Source of the DNA: Streptomyces rubellomurinus
GTDB taxonomy: Bacteria > Actinomycetota > Actinomycetes > Streptomycetales > Streptomycetaceae
NCBI RefSeq assembly: GCF_000961885.1
Contig: NZ_JZKH01000020.1
Location: 34,843-98,842 of the forward strand
Direction: 5' to 3'
Length of the DNA: 64,000 nucleotides
Part shown: positions 43,402 to 51,669 of the stretch, piece after piece
Layout of the letters: each line of letters starts with the position of its first letter
Position numbering within the stretch: position 1 is the stretch's first letter
Translations under genes and position numbers: made by a program
The notes under the pieces: generated by a model
Database searches by the model: none
Told to the model about the DNA's origin: nothing
What the model saw: the letters and a program-made list of their open reading frames with translations, nothing else

Positions 43402-43884
43402 ATGCCTCTTGAGGGCGAGTACGAGCCGAATCCGGCGCAGAAGCAGTGGATCCGCGAGCAGGTCGAGCTGTACGAGCGCTCGGGCGGCACGCAGGGCACG
43501 ACGCTGTGGGACACGGGGCTGCCGGTCGTCATCGTCACGATGCGCGGCGCGAAGAGCGGCCGGATCCGCAAGCTCCCGCTGATGCGGGTGGAGCACGAGG
43601 GGCGGTACGCGGTGGTGGCCTCGAAGGAGGGCTTCCCGCGCCACCCGGACTGGTACTTCAACCTCAAGGCCAACCCGCAGGTCGACCTCCAGGACGGCCC
43701 CGAGAAGCGGGAAATGACGGCCCGTGAGGTCACCGGCGACGAGCGGGCCCGGTGGTGGCGGCGCGCGGTCGCCGCGTACCCGCCGTACGCCGAGTACCAG
43801 GAGCGGACCCACCGCGTGATCCCGGTCCTCGTCCTCGAAGCCCTCGAACCCCTCGAAGCCCTCGAAGCCCTCGGACCGGAATGA
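43402..43884 (+). CDS. Nitroreductase-family deazaflavin (F420)-dependent oxidoreductase
   Basis: A 160-residue split-barrel protein of the DDN/F420H2-dependent reductase family. Family patterns: VVIVTMRGAKSGRIRKLPLMRVEHEGRYAVVAS and then DWYFNLKANPQVDLQDGPE with AREVTGDERARWW. These proteins use F420 from actinobacteria to reduce quinones or nitro compounds. The C-terminus is an unusual short repeat, LEALEPLEALEAL, encoded by a 12-bp DNA repeat, probably recent slippage. Its stop (43884) lies 4 bp before the caspase leader module. Confidence 0.82.
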   Translation: MPLEGEYEPNPAQKQWIREQVELYERSGGTQGTTLWDTGLPVVIVTMRGAKSGRIRKLPLMRVEHEGRYAVVASKEGFPRHPDWYFNLKANPQVDLQDGPEKREMTAREVTGDERARWWRRAVAAYPPYAEYQERTHRVIPVLVLEALEPLEALEALGPE

Positions 43885-43888
43885 CCGG

Positions 43889-43965
43889 GGCTATCCTGTG
43901 GCGATGGTGGATCGCTGAAGTCGGGGCGCTGATCCGGTCGTTGGGGTGGGTGGGGGACGGGCTGG
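43889..43965 (+). promoter_or_regulatory. 77-bp caspase leader module, copy 1
   Basis: Begins GGCTATCCTGTGGCG and ends with GGTGGGTGGGGGACGGG before the GTG at 43966. The same module precedes the second and third caspase-like genes at exactly the same distance (77 bp) and the Pepco-like gene. It has a TATCCT -10-like element. GGGGGA in the second half is the ribosome-binding site. This copy is the most divergent in its central part. Confidence 0.7.
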
Positions 43966-46900
43966 GTGGGGAGATTCTCGGCGCTGCTGATCGGGGCCGC
44001 CGATTACGGCGAGGGCGAGTCGCTGCACTTCGTGCACCGGGACCTGGAGAAGCTGGGCGAGGCGCTGCGGGAGCGCGGGGTGGAGGTCCTCCGGCCCCGG
44101 CCGGTGGCGGGGCGCCAGGTGACGGCGAACTTCGTGAACGGCGAGGTGAACGGGTTCCTGAAGCGGGCGCGGCCGGGTGACCGGCTGCTGATCTGCCTCA
44201 GCGGGCACGGGACGCACATCGACGGGCAGGACTTCCTGGTGCCGGAGGACATCCACCCGGAGGTGCAGTACAAGTCGGGCTGTGTGGCGATCGATTGGAA
44301 GGAGCAGCTGCAGGGCACCCGGGCCGCGCAGGTGCTGATCATGATCGACGCGTGTCGGCAGGGTGTCCGGGACTACATGGCGGGCCCGGTGGGCTGGGCG
44401 TCGGGTGAGGTGCGGGCGGTCGCCGGGCGCAAGGTGGCGCGGCTGTACGCGTGTTCGCCGGGGGAGCTGGCGCGCTTCGCGCCGGCGGCGGAGCCGTCGT
44501 GGACGCAGGACGACGGTTCGTTCAGCCTGTTCTCGCGGGCGGTGCGCGACGTCCTGGTCGCGCACGACGGGCCGCTGGACCTGCAGCAGCTGTGCGAACA
44601 GGTGCAGGTGAAGGTCGAGGTGCTGCACCGCGAGACCGGGCGGAGCGGCGCGGCCCAGGCGGTCCGGCTGCTCACCGACGTCGTCCAGTCGGAGTTCGTG
44701 GTGGTGGAGGCGCGGCGGACGGCCGAGGTGCCGGAGGTGGCGGAGGCCGTCCCGGTGGAACTGTCGGTCGAACCGATCCCGGAACCGCAGTCGGGTGCCA
44801 CGGACTACGCGAAGCTGGCGGCGGACGTCGTCTACCAGGTGTTCTCCTCCGGGCGGACCGAGTACCTGGAGGAGTTCGCGACCGGAGGCCCGGCGCCCGC
44901 GCTGCTCGAACTGAGCCACCGGCTGCCCGGGTGGGCGGTGGAGGCGATGTGGGCGGCGGCGGCGCGGCTGCGGCCCGTCGAGGCGCTGGTCGAGCTGGCG
45001 GCCGCCGTCCACGGGGTGGGCCAGGCCGAACTGGCCCGGCGGATGGTGGAGTCGGCGGTCGCGGCCCGCGCCGCCGGCGACCTGCTGGCGCTGCTGCTCG
45101 CGGACGACGGCCTGCCGTCCGAGCTGGTGGAGCCGTTGCGGGCGGCGGTGGTCCGGGCGGTGGGCGGCCTGCCCGCGCCGGACATCGCCGGGTTCGTCGG
45201 CAGCCTGTACGACGCCGACCGCGCCGCCACGGCGGAGCTGCTGCTGACGGCGGCGCGGCCGCTGGAGGACCTGCCGGACCTGCTGGCCGCGCTGGAGGCG
45301 GCGGGCCTGCGCAACCAGGCCGCCCGACTGGTGCTGGAGGCCGCCGAGGGCGGTGAACTGCCGGCGCTGGAAGAGTTGTTGGTCGTCCTGGCCGCGGCCG
45401 GGCGGGACCGGGACCGGGACGCCGTGCTGGCGGCGATCGCCGGTGGGGCACTGGATCGGCTGGTCGCGTGGCTGGCGGTCGCCGCGGCACGGGCGGGTGG
45501 CGGCGAGGAGGACACCGTACGGGTCCTGGAGAGCGCCGTCGCGCTGCGCGGTGACGGGCACCTGCTGCCGGACGCGCTGCGGGCGTCGGGCCTGGCGGAC
45601 CACCTGCGGTGGGTGTACGCGGAGGCGGTGCGACTCGCCCCCGCGCGGCTGCACGCGCTGCTGCGGCGCCTGCACGCGGTGGGCGCGGAGCAGGACGTCC
45701 GGGCCGTCCTGGGGCGGGCGGTCGAGCCCTTCCGTCCGTTCGAGGCGGCGGCGCTGGCGGGCCTGCTCAGGACGGACGGACCGGCCGGGCTGCTCGACAC
45801 CCTCTGGGCGGCGCTGCGCCGGGCGCCCGTGGACGAGGCGGCGCTCTTCCTCCGGGTGGCGGGGGAGAGCGATGACCGCCTGGTCGACGAGGCCGTGGCG
45901 GTGCTGGCGGAGTCCTGTTCGCTGACGGAGCTCGACGCCCTGGCCGAGGCCCTGGACCGGTACGGCTTCGGCGCCGCACTCGTCGACCTCCGCCGAGCCG
46001 TCCAGGTCACCCGCCCGGTGGCCGACCTGCTGACCATGGTGGAGCGCGCCCGGGACGAGGACCGGCCCGCACTGGTCGAGCGGGTGGCGTCGGTGATCCG
46101 GCTGCCGGAGGCGTACGCCGAACTCGTGGAGATGCCGGGCCGCCCGGCCCTGCGCGGGCGGATCGGCGCGCAGCTGGCGTCCGGCCTGCTCGCCCACGGC
46201 GACGACGAGGTGCGGGGCATGCTCGCCGAGCTCGCCGCACGGGACTGGAACGCCGGGGCCCGGCTGCTGCTCGGGCAGATCGCCGAGGGCGGGGACGTGG
46301 AACGGCAGGCCGGGTTCGCGGTCTGGCTGGCGGGCGAGGGGCACGGGTGGCAGGCCCGGTCCCTGCTCGACCGGGTCTGCGCCGCGCGGGATACGGCGTC
46401 CGTCACCGGGCTGGCCGCGCTGCTGCTGACGGGCCCGAGCCCCGGTCTGGGCAGGTACGTGCTGGAGGAGGCCGCCGAGAAGTGGTCGGCCGCCGAGGTG
46501 GCCGCGCTGGCCGAGTGCCTGGCCCGGGCCGGCGGGTCGATGGTCGACCAGGGCGCCGCCCACCTGCTGACCGAGGCCGTGGCCCGACGCACGCCCGCGT
46601 GGGCGGCGGAGCTGCTGCTCGGGTTGGACGCCCGGCCGCAGGAGGCGCTGACGTCGGGCGTGGACGGCGTGGTGAGGACGTACCTGGAGACGGGATCGCT
46701 CGCGGAGACACTGACGCGGATCGCGAGCCTGCGGGCCGCGAACCCCGAGCGCGCGGTGGCCCGCTGCGTCGCCGAGGTGGTGTGGGCGAACGCTCCCTGG
46801 CTGTTCGGAGCGGCTCGGGCGGACGGGTCGGGCCAGGCCACCCACTGCCTGGTGGCCGTGTTCGCGAACGGTCGGGTCGGTGACGCGATGCGGCTCTGGA

Positions 46901-48447
46901 ACCTGCTGCCGAAGCTGCGGAGTTCCGGCAGCGAGCCCGAGGCGGAGCGGGTGCGCGACGCGGTGCTGCGCGCGATGACGCCGGAGGAAGCGGGCGCGGC
47001 TGTGGCGTTCTTCCGAGGTGGTAGCGCGGAGGACTACACAGCGGCCTGCCGGGCAGCGGGCGAACGGCCGCCGGGAGAGGTCGCGGACGCGCTGGTCCGG
47101 CTCTCCGGCATGGTGGGCGGGGCGTCGGGGCTCACCGACTGGTTGGGCCACCGGGTCGACCAGGACCGGTGCCGGGCCCTGCTGGTCGAGCTGTTCGGCC
47201 GGGGGCAGGACGCGCTGGCCGGGGACGTGCTGAAGGCCGCGCCGTGGTCCGGCTCGGGAGCGGCGATCGGCGACCTGCTCCTCGCCGTGGACGGGCAGGG
47301 GCGGGCGGCACCGGCGGTCCTGCTCGACCGGTCCGGCACCCTGGCCCCGGCGGAGGGGATCGCGCTCCTGGAAGGAGTTGTTCGGGGCGGGGCGTCGCAC
47401 GATCTGCTCTACTTCCTCTTCTGCACTCTCGCGACGGCGCAGCACGCCGTCGCGATCTGGACCGGTCTGCACCGACTCGGCCGGTTCGGACTAGCGGCCC
47501 TCCTGCTCGAAAGGGTGCCCCCGGACACCGAGTTGGGGGCCTGGTACCGGGCGCTGTCCGAGAGCTTCCCGGAGATCGACCGGCCGGCGGTTTTGCGGGC
47601 GGCGGGGGCCGATCGTCCGGTCCCCGAGCTCGTCGCCTCGGTTCCGGCGGTGGCTGCGGCGTCGGGGCGGGCCAGGGTGGCCCTGGCGACGGCTGTCCTC
47701 CACCGGCCGCCCGAGGACGCCGTCGCGCTGCTGGACGCGCTGGCGACGCTGGGCGGTGACGAGGCCGAGCGGTGTGTGGCCGAGCTGTGCAAGGTCCTCG
47801 CCGCGGCGCGGCCGGCGGATGAACTCGTCCGGATCGTCGAGTCGTTGATGAACCGGGGGCGGATCGAAGAGTTCCGGATCACCACCCAGCTCCTCTACGG
47901 CGAGCCGCTGGCCCGCCTCGCCGGAGTCCTGGAGGCCGCGCCGTGGACGAACGGGCAGGCGCCGGGAGTCGCGTCGAGACTGGTCGACATGACGACCCGG
48001 AACGGGGAGGCCTCGGCCTGGCCCGCCGTCAGGTTGGACGCGGCCGGGCACCAGCGGGCCGCCGAGCGGCTGGTCGCCGAGCTGGCGGCCGTGGTGTGCG
48101 ACAGCGAGTCGGCGGCGCGCCTGGTCGCGGAGCTGGCGGCCGGCGGTGTGGGGCCCGCCGTCCGTGGTCGGCTGGTCGACGTCTTCTGCCGGAGCCGTTC
48201 GGGCTGGGCGACCGGTGAATTCCTGCGCCACCTGCACTGCACCGCCGGACTGGACGCGGACGTGCGGACGGCGATCGCGGTGACGGCGGCCAGCCTGGCC
48301 GCCGACATGTCCGGACGTCGGCTGCCGGTGGTCAGGGCGGCCGTCGACCGGCCGGGGAGCCGGGAGGTGTGGAAGCGGCTCAGCGCCGAGATCGGGAAGG
48401 CGGGCGGGGAGGTGCCGAAGACGCCGCGGTTCTGGTGGCGGTCCTGA
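43966..48447 (+). CDS. Large caspase-like (C14) protein with ~1200-residue helical solenoid
   Basis: A 1493-residue protein. Residues 1-250 are a caspase-like peptidase: start GRFSALLIGAADY, catalytic His81 in LSGHGTH and Cys130 in IDACRQG, followed by YACSPGELARF and GSFSLFSRAVRDVL. The remaining ~1240 residues are Ala/Leu-rich helical repeats without ATPase or transmembrane motifs; several repeated patterns (RLVLEAAEGG; RMVESAVAARAAGDLLALLL) suggest a solenoid that could sense or hold a partner. It ends with a short aromatic-basic tail (PRFWWRS). The GTG at 43966 follows a shared 77-bp leader. In actinobacteria, caspase-like proteins with helical arms are part of conflict/self-killing systems; its target is unknown. 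Confidence 0.82.
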   Translation: MGRFSALLIGAADYGEGESLHFVHRDLEKLGEALRERGVEVLRPRPVAGRQVTANFVNGEVNGFLKRARPGDRLLICLSGHGTHIDGQDFLVPEDIHPEVQYKSGCVAIDWKEQLQGTRAAQVLIMIDACRQGVRDYMAGPVGWASGEVRAVAGRKVARLYACSPGELARFAPAAEPSWTQDDGSFSLFSRAVRDVLVAHDGPLDLQQLCEQVQVKVEVLHRETGRSGAAQAVRLLTDVVQSEFVVVEARRTAEVPEVAEAVPVELSVEPIPEPQSGATDYAKLAADVVYQVFSSGRTEYLEEFATGGPAPALLELSHRLPGWAVEAMWAAAARLRPVEALVELAAAVHGVGQAELARRMVESAVAARAAGDLLALLLADDGLPSELVEPLRAAVVRAVGGLPAPDIAGFVGSLYDADRAATAELLLTAARPLEDLPDLLAALEAAGLRNQAARLVLEAAEGGELPALEELLVVLAAAGRDRDRDAVLAAIAGGALDRLVAWLAVAAARAGGGEEDTVRVLESAVALRGDGHLLPDALRASGLADHLRWVYAEAVRLAPARLHALLRRLHAVGAEQDVRAVLGRAVEPFRPFEAAALAGLLRTDGPAGLLDTLWAALRRAPVDEAALFLRVAGESDDRLVDEAVAVLAESCSLTELDALAEALDRYGFGAALVDLRRAVQVTRPVADLLTMVERARDEDRPALVERVASVIRLPEAYAELVEMPGRPALRGRIGAQLASGLLAHGDDEVRGMLAELAARDWNAGARLLLGQIAEGGDVERQAGFAVWLAGEGHGWQARSLLDRVCAARDTASVTGLAALLLTGPSPGLGRYVLEEAAEKWSAAEVAALAECLARAGGSMVDQGAAHLLTEAVARRTPAWAAELLLGLDARPQEALTSGVDGVVRTYLETGSLAETLTRIASLRAANPERAVARCVAEVVWANAPWLFGAARADGSGQATHCLVAVFANGRVGDAMRLWNLLPKLRSSGSEPEAERVRDAVLRAMTPEEAGAAVAFFRGGSAEDYTAACRAAGERPPGEVADALVRLSGMVGGASGLTDWLGHRVDQDRCRALLVELFGRGQDALAGDVLKAAPWSGSGAAIGDLLLAVDGQGRAAPAVLLDRSGTLAPAEGIALLEGVVRGGASHDLLYFLFCTLATAQHAVAIWTGLHRLGRFGLAALLLERVPPDTELGAWYRALSESFPEIDRPAVLRAAGADRPVPELVASVPAVAAASGRARVALATAVLHRPPEDAVALLDALATLGGDEAERCVAELCKVLAAARPADELVRIVESLMNRGRIEEFRITTQLLYGEPLARLAGVLEAAPWTNGQAPGVASRLVDMTTRNGEASAWPAVRLDAAGHQRAAERLVAELAAVVCDSESAARLVAELAAGGVGPAVRGRLVDVFCRSRSGWATGEFLRHLHCTAGLDADVRTAIAVTAASLAADMSGRRLPVVRAAVDRPGSREVWKRLSAEIGKAGGEVPKTPRFWWRS

Positions 48448-48493
48448 GGTTGGGCGGCCTGCGGACCTCACCCCTGGTCGGCGACGCGGAAGG

Positions 48494-49063
48494 TCACGCC
48501 TCGCCGCTCGCGCGGCGGGAGCGGAACGCCGCCGCCTTGACCCGGTTCTGGCAGGCCGTCGAGCAGAACTGGCGTCCGGCGTTGCGCGAGGTGTCGACGT
48601 AGACGCGGTCGCAGCGCGGGGCCGCGCAGACGCCGAGGCGGCCGCCGTAGTCGCCGCCGAGGGCCATGGTGAGGCCGGTGGCGCAGCCGGCGCTCCAGCC
48701 GGTGGCGTAGGAGTCGTCGGAGCCGTGGAAGTGGACCTGCCACGGTTCGCCGGGGGCGCGGCGGAGCTGGGGGTGGGCGCCGGTCTCGCGGATCAGGGTG
48801 TTGAGGGCGAGGGCCGCGTCGTCGAGGCGGTCGGCGGCGGCGCCTTCGAAGACGGCGCGCAGGGTACGGGCGGTGGCGGCGAGCCGGTCGGCCTGGTCGG
48901 GGCCGAGGTCCGCCCCGGCGGCGAGGGCCGCGCGGACGGCGCCCACCCGCTCGGCGCCTTCGGGGGCCAGGTAGCTACGGCCGCGGGCTTCGCCGTCGGT
49001 CAGCGCGTTGACGAGCGCGACCGAGGCGTCGAGCAGGGTGCGCATGTGACTGTCGAAGAGCAC
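48494..49063 (-). CDS. CGNR zinc-finger (ABATE-domain) regulator
   Basis: A 189-residue probable DNA-binding protein. The N-terminal ABATE domain carries ASVALVNALTDGE; the C-terminus carries GVCAAPRCDRVYVDTSRNAGRQFCSTACQNRVKAAAFR, the CGNR-type treble clef with four Cys ligands (C-x4-C...C-x3-C). CGNR proteins regulate adjacent transporters and stress genes. GTG 49063 has AAAGG ten bases upstream. It is divergent from an MFS exporter across 74 bp, so it probably controls it. Confidence 0.85.
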   Translation of the reverse strand: MLFDSHMRTLLDASVALVNALTDGEARGRSYLAPEGAERVGAVRAALAAGADLGPDQADRLAATARTLRAVFEGAAADRLDDAALALNTLIRETGAHPQLRRAPGEPWQVHFHGSDDSYATGWSAGCATGLTMALGGDYGGRLGVCAAPRCDRVYVDTSRNAGRQFCSTACQNRVKAAAFRSRRASGEA

Positions 49064-49137
49064 TTGACCGGTTACCTTTCGCCTGCCTACGGTGTGCGTC
49101 ACTGACATTAGCTCATTCACCAGTGATGGGAGGCGCC

Positions 49138-50352
49138 GTGTCGCGCCCCGAACCGCTGCCCCGCTCCGTCCGGCTGCTGTTACTCGCCCGGTTCGTCAAC
49201 CGGCTCGGGGCCTTCTCGCTCCCCTTCCTCACCGCGCTGATCTCCACCGGCCGCGGCGCGAGCCTGACCGTCGCCGGGCTGGTCAGCGCCGCCTTCGGGC
49301 TCGCGACCATCCCGTCGCGCCTCGCCGGCGGCCGCCTGGCCGACCGGGTCGGACGCCGGACCACCATCCTGCTCGGCCTCTGCGGTTGCGCCGCCGCCCA
49401 GTTGGCGATCGCCGCCTCCACCTCGCTCGCCTGGACGATCGCCGCAGCCGTCCTCCTCGGGCTGGCCTTCGAGCTCTACGAACCGCCGAGCCAGGCGATC
49501 CTCGGCGAATCCGTCCCGGCACGGCACCGGGTGCGCGCGTTCAGCCTGTTCAGCGCCGTGCTCGCCGCGGGCGGCATCGGCGCCGGACTGCTCGCCGCCC
49601 TGCTCGCGGGCCGGAGCCTGCGCTGGCTCTTCGTCGCCGACGCCGCGACCTGCCTGGCCTGCGCGCTGCTGATCCGGCTGGCCCTGCCCCGCGACCGTCC
49701 GGCGCCGCCCGCAGCCGCCTCGTCGGAGCGGGGCGACGCCGCCGTACGGCCGCTGCGCGACCGGGCCCTCCTGGTCGCCCTGGCCACCGGAACCGCCTAC
49801 GCCCTGATCAACCAGCAGACCGTCCTGACCCTGCCGCTCGCCCTCGTCCACCAGGGCCGGCCCGCCGCGGACGCCGGGCTGCTGTTCACCGCCGCCGCGG
49901 CCACCAACGTCCTCGCCCAGCCGCTGGTCCGGCTGCCCTGGACGACCCGGCTCGCGACACCCGTGGCCCTCGCCCTCGCCCACCTCCTGCTGGCCGTGGG
50001 TCTGACCGGCTATGCCCTCGCCCGTACCCTGCCGGCGCTGCTCGCCTCGGCCGCCGTGTGGAGCCTCGGCGACCTGCTCGTCATGGGCCGCATCTACGCA
50101 CTCGTCACCGACCTCGCGCCGTCCGGCGGGACCGGCCGCTACCTGGCGGTCTTCGGCCTCAGCTGGGGATTCGCCGCGACGCTCGCGCCCGTCCTCGGCA
50201 CCCAGCTCCTCGGCCACGCCGGGACGACCGCGCTCTGGTCCGCGATGGCCGCGCTGTGCCTGCTGCTCGGCGCCCTGCACCTCGGGGTGACGCCGGGTCG
50301 GGCGGTCCGGCGGGGCATCAACTCTCCTACGCTTTCGCCCGGATCGCAGTGA
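49138..50352 (+). CDS. MFS transporter (CGNR-linked)
   Basis: A 404-residue integral membrane protein with ~12 hydrophobic segments. It starts RSVRLLLLARFVNRLGAFSLPFLTAL; the conserved loop after helix 2 is GGRLADRVGRRTTIL and the centre has a polar loop (PRDRPAPPAAASSERGD). Probably a drug or metabolite exporter. GTG 49138 is preferred because GGGAGG (49128-49133) sits four bases upstream; GTG 49123 and ATG 49126 are in frame. The leucine at 49180-49182 is TTA, hinting at bldA control. Confidence 0.85.
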   Translation: MSRPEPLPRSVRLLLLARFVNRLGAFSLPFLTALISTGRGASLTVAGLVSAAFGLATIPSRLAGGRLADRVGRRTTILLGLCGCAAAQLAIAASTSLAWTIAAAVLLGLAFELYEPPSQAILGESVPARHRVRAFSLFSAVLAAGGIGAGLLAALLAGRSLRWLFVADAATCLACALLIRLALPRDRPAPPAAASSERGDAAVRPLRDRALLVALATGTAYALINQQTVLTLPLALVHQGRPAADAGLLFTAAAATNVLAQPLVRLPWTTRLATPVALALAHLLLAVGLTGYALARTLPALLASAAVWSLGDLLVMGRIYALVTDLAPSGGTGRYLAVFGLSWGFAATLAPVLGTQLLGHAGTTALWSAMAALCLLLGALHLGVTPGRAVRRGINSPTLSPGSQ

Positions 50353-50460
50353 CACGCGGCTGGCGGGCCGGTCCAGACTGGTGCGCATGAACCCGGTGCG
50401 GCCGACCGAGGCCTCGAACCCGGCAGCGGAACCCCCGGACGCGCGGGCGGAGCCGGTGCG

Positions 50461-51036
50461 ATGACAGCCTTCCGGACCGGATCGGTCGTCTCCCGGGACG
50501 GCACGGTGATCGGGTACCGCGAGCTCGGCAGCGGCCCTGCCGTGCTCCTCGTGCACGGCGGCGGCCAGGCCGCGCAGAACCTGATGCGGCTGGCGGAGGC
50601 CCCGGCCGGCACGTTCACCGCGTACGTGCCCGACCGGCGCGGCCGCGGGCTCAGCGGGCTGGCCGGCGCCGGATACGGGCTCGCCGCCGAGTGCGAGGAC
50701 ATCGCCGCCCTGGTCGGGCACAGCGGCGCCGAACGCGTCTTCGCCTGAGCTCGGGCGCGCTCGTCTGCCTCCGCGCCGCCCTGACGGTGCCCGGCATCGG
50801 ACGGCTCGACGCCGACCTCCTGGCTGCCCCGCTACGAGGACGAACTCGCGCACGGCCGGCTCGGCTCCGCCATGCTCACCGCGATCCGGGGCACCGGCAC
50901 CGCCCCCGCCTTCCTGCGCCTGCCGCCGCGCCGGCTCGTCGCCCCTTTGCTGGACCACGTGGTACGGCCCGGGGCCGGGGCCGACGCCGAGCTCCGCGCC
51001 TTCTTCGGGGCGGCGGACGAGGACCGGGCGCGCTGA
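50461..51036 (+). pseudogene. Decayed alpha/beta hydrolase gene
   Basis: The first 95 codons are a normal hydrolase N-terminus (GYRELGSGPAVLLVHGGGQAA, then PDRRGRGLSG) and stop after GAERVFA at 50746. Directly beyond, in another frame, is LSSGALVCLRAALTVPG, the rest of a GLSSG nucleophile elbow. Then a third frame gives WLPRYEDELAHGRLGSAML and LRAFFGAADEDRAR, ending at 51036. At least two frameshifts and internal losses separate the pieces; the Asp/His part of the triad is missing. Expression of a functional enzyme is unlikely. Confidence 0.75.
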
Positions 51037-51117
51037 CCTCGTCGTGTCGGGCGTGGACACCACCCGGGCAGGCCGAGCCGGCTTCGGCGAGACTCGCCTG
51101 ACCGGAGGGCGTGCAGC

Positions 51118-51185
51118 GGCTATTCTGAGCCGCAGTCGATCGTCGAAGTCGACGCGCGGACATGATCGTTGGGGTGACTGGGGGA
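51118..51185 (+). promoter_or_regulatory. Caspase-type leader module before the Pepco-like gene
   Basis: Shares GGCTATTCTG, TCGTCGAAGTCG and CATGATCGTTGGGGTG in the same order as the three caspase leaders, but changes just before the start codon. It implies shared control of this small gene and the caspases. Confidence 0.65.
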
Positions 51186-51527
51186 ATGGTGGACGAGCCG
51201 GAGATCGGTGCGGGGTCCGAGTCGCTGGTGTTCTGGGTGACCGAGGCCGAGGAGGAGGCCGAGGGCGACGGCGACAGCATGGGGCTGTTCCGCCGTGACC
51301 GGGAGGCCGTGCTGCGCAGGATCCCGATCGGGACGCTGCGGACGAACCTGGAGCAGACCGTCGACTCCCTGCAGGCGATGTTCGAGCGGATCGCCGACCG
51401 GGGCGGCCCGCTGCCGCTCAAGGAAGTGCAGCTGAGCTTCGAGGTGTCGGCCAAGGGCGGCGTGCAGCTGGTCGGCACGTCCGAGATCCAGGGGACCAGG
51501 GGGATCACCTTCGTCTTCGGCAAGTGA
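51186..51527 (+). CDS. Small Pepco-like (peptidase-co-occurring) domain protein
   Basis: A 113-residue acidic protein. After an acidic N-terminus (VTEAEEEAEGDGDSMGLF) it has RREAVLRRIPIGTLRTNLEQTVDSL... then KEVQLSFEVSAKGGVQLVGTSEIQG (beta-hairpin). This resembles the small Pepco-type domains described next to caspase- and trypsin-like peptidases in actinobacterial conflict operons; the match is by memory and pattern only. It shares its leader with the caspases. A caspase remnant lies 29 bp behind its stop, indicating that a caspase gene once followed it directly. ATG 51186 or GTG 51189 may start it. Confidence 0.65.
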   Translation: MVDEPEIGAGSESLVFWVTEAEEEAEGDGDSMGLFRRDREAVLRRIPIGTLRTNLEQTVDSLQAMFERIADRGGPLPLKEVQLSFEVSAKGGVQLVGTSEIQGTRGITFVFGK

Positions 51528-51556
51528 TCGGCAAGTGATCGGTAAGTGACGGGCGG

Positions 51557-51631
51557 GTGGGGAGATTCTCGGCGGAGATCGTCGTCGAGCCCCCGCCCCC
51601 GCCGACCGGCTGGTTCCGCCGGAGGCGCTGA
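51557..51631 (+). pseudogene. 24-codon caspase-gene remnant (first and last residues fused)
   Basis: GTG 51557 begins GRFSA, identical to the start of the caspase-like genes including the bases GTGGGGAGATTCTCGGCG. It then runs straight to EIVVEPPPPPTGWFRRRR and TGA at 51629-51631, like the C-terminal tails of the caspase proteins (PPTPRWFRPKR; TPRFWWRS). The whole interior is missing. It is the residue of a caspase gene that lay just behind the Pepco-like gene. Confidence 0.65.
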
Positions 51632-51669
51632 CGCGCCCCACCCCGGGGCGGGGCGGATCAGGTGGCGGA

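Noticed and set aside
43840..43884. LEALEPLEALEAL tail as a leucine zipper
   Set aside because: Only two to three short repeats encoded by identical 12-bp DNA units; more likely replication slippage.
43891..47472. Very long minus-strand frame opposite the caspase-like gene
   Set aside because: Gln/Arg/His-rich shadow without any domain; the plus strand carries the catalytic motifs and is conserved in copies 2 and 3.
51162..51185. Earlier start of the Pepco-like gene at ATG 51162
   Set aside because: This ATG lies in the shared leader, which is untranslated in the caspase genes, where the same bases are out of frame.
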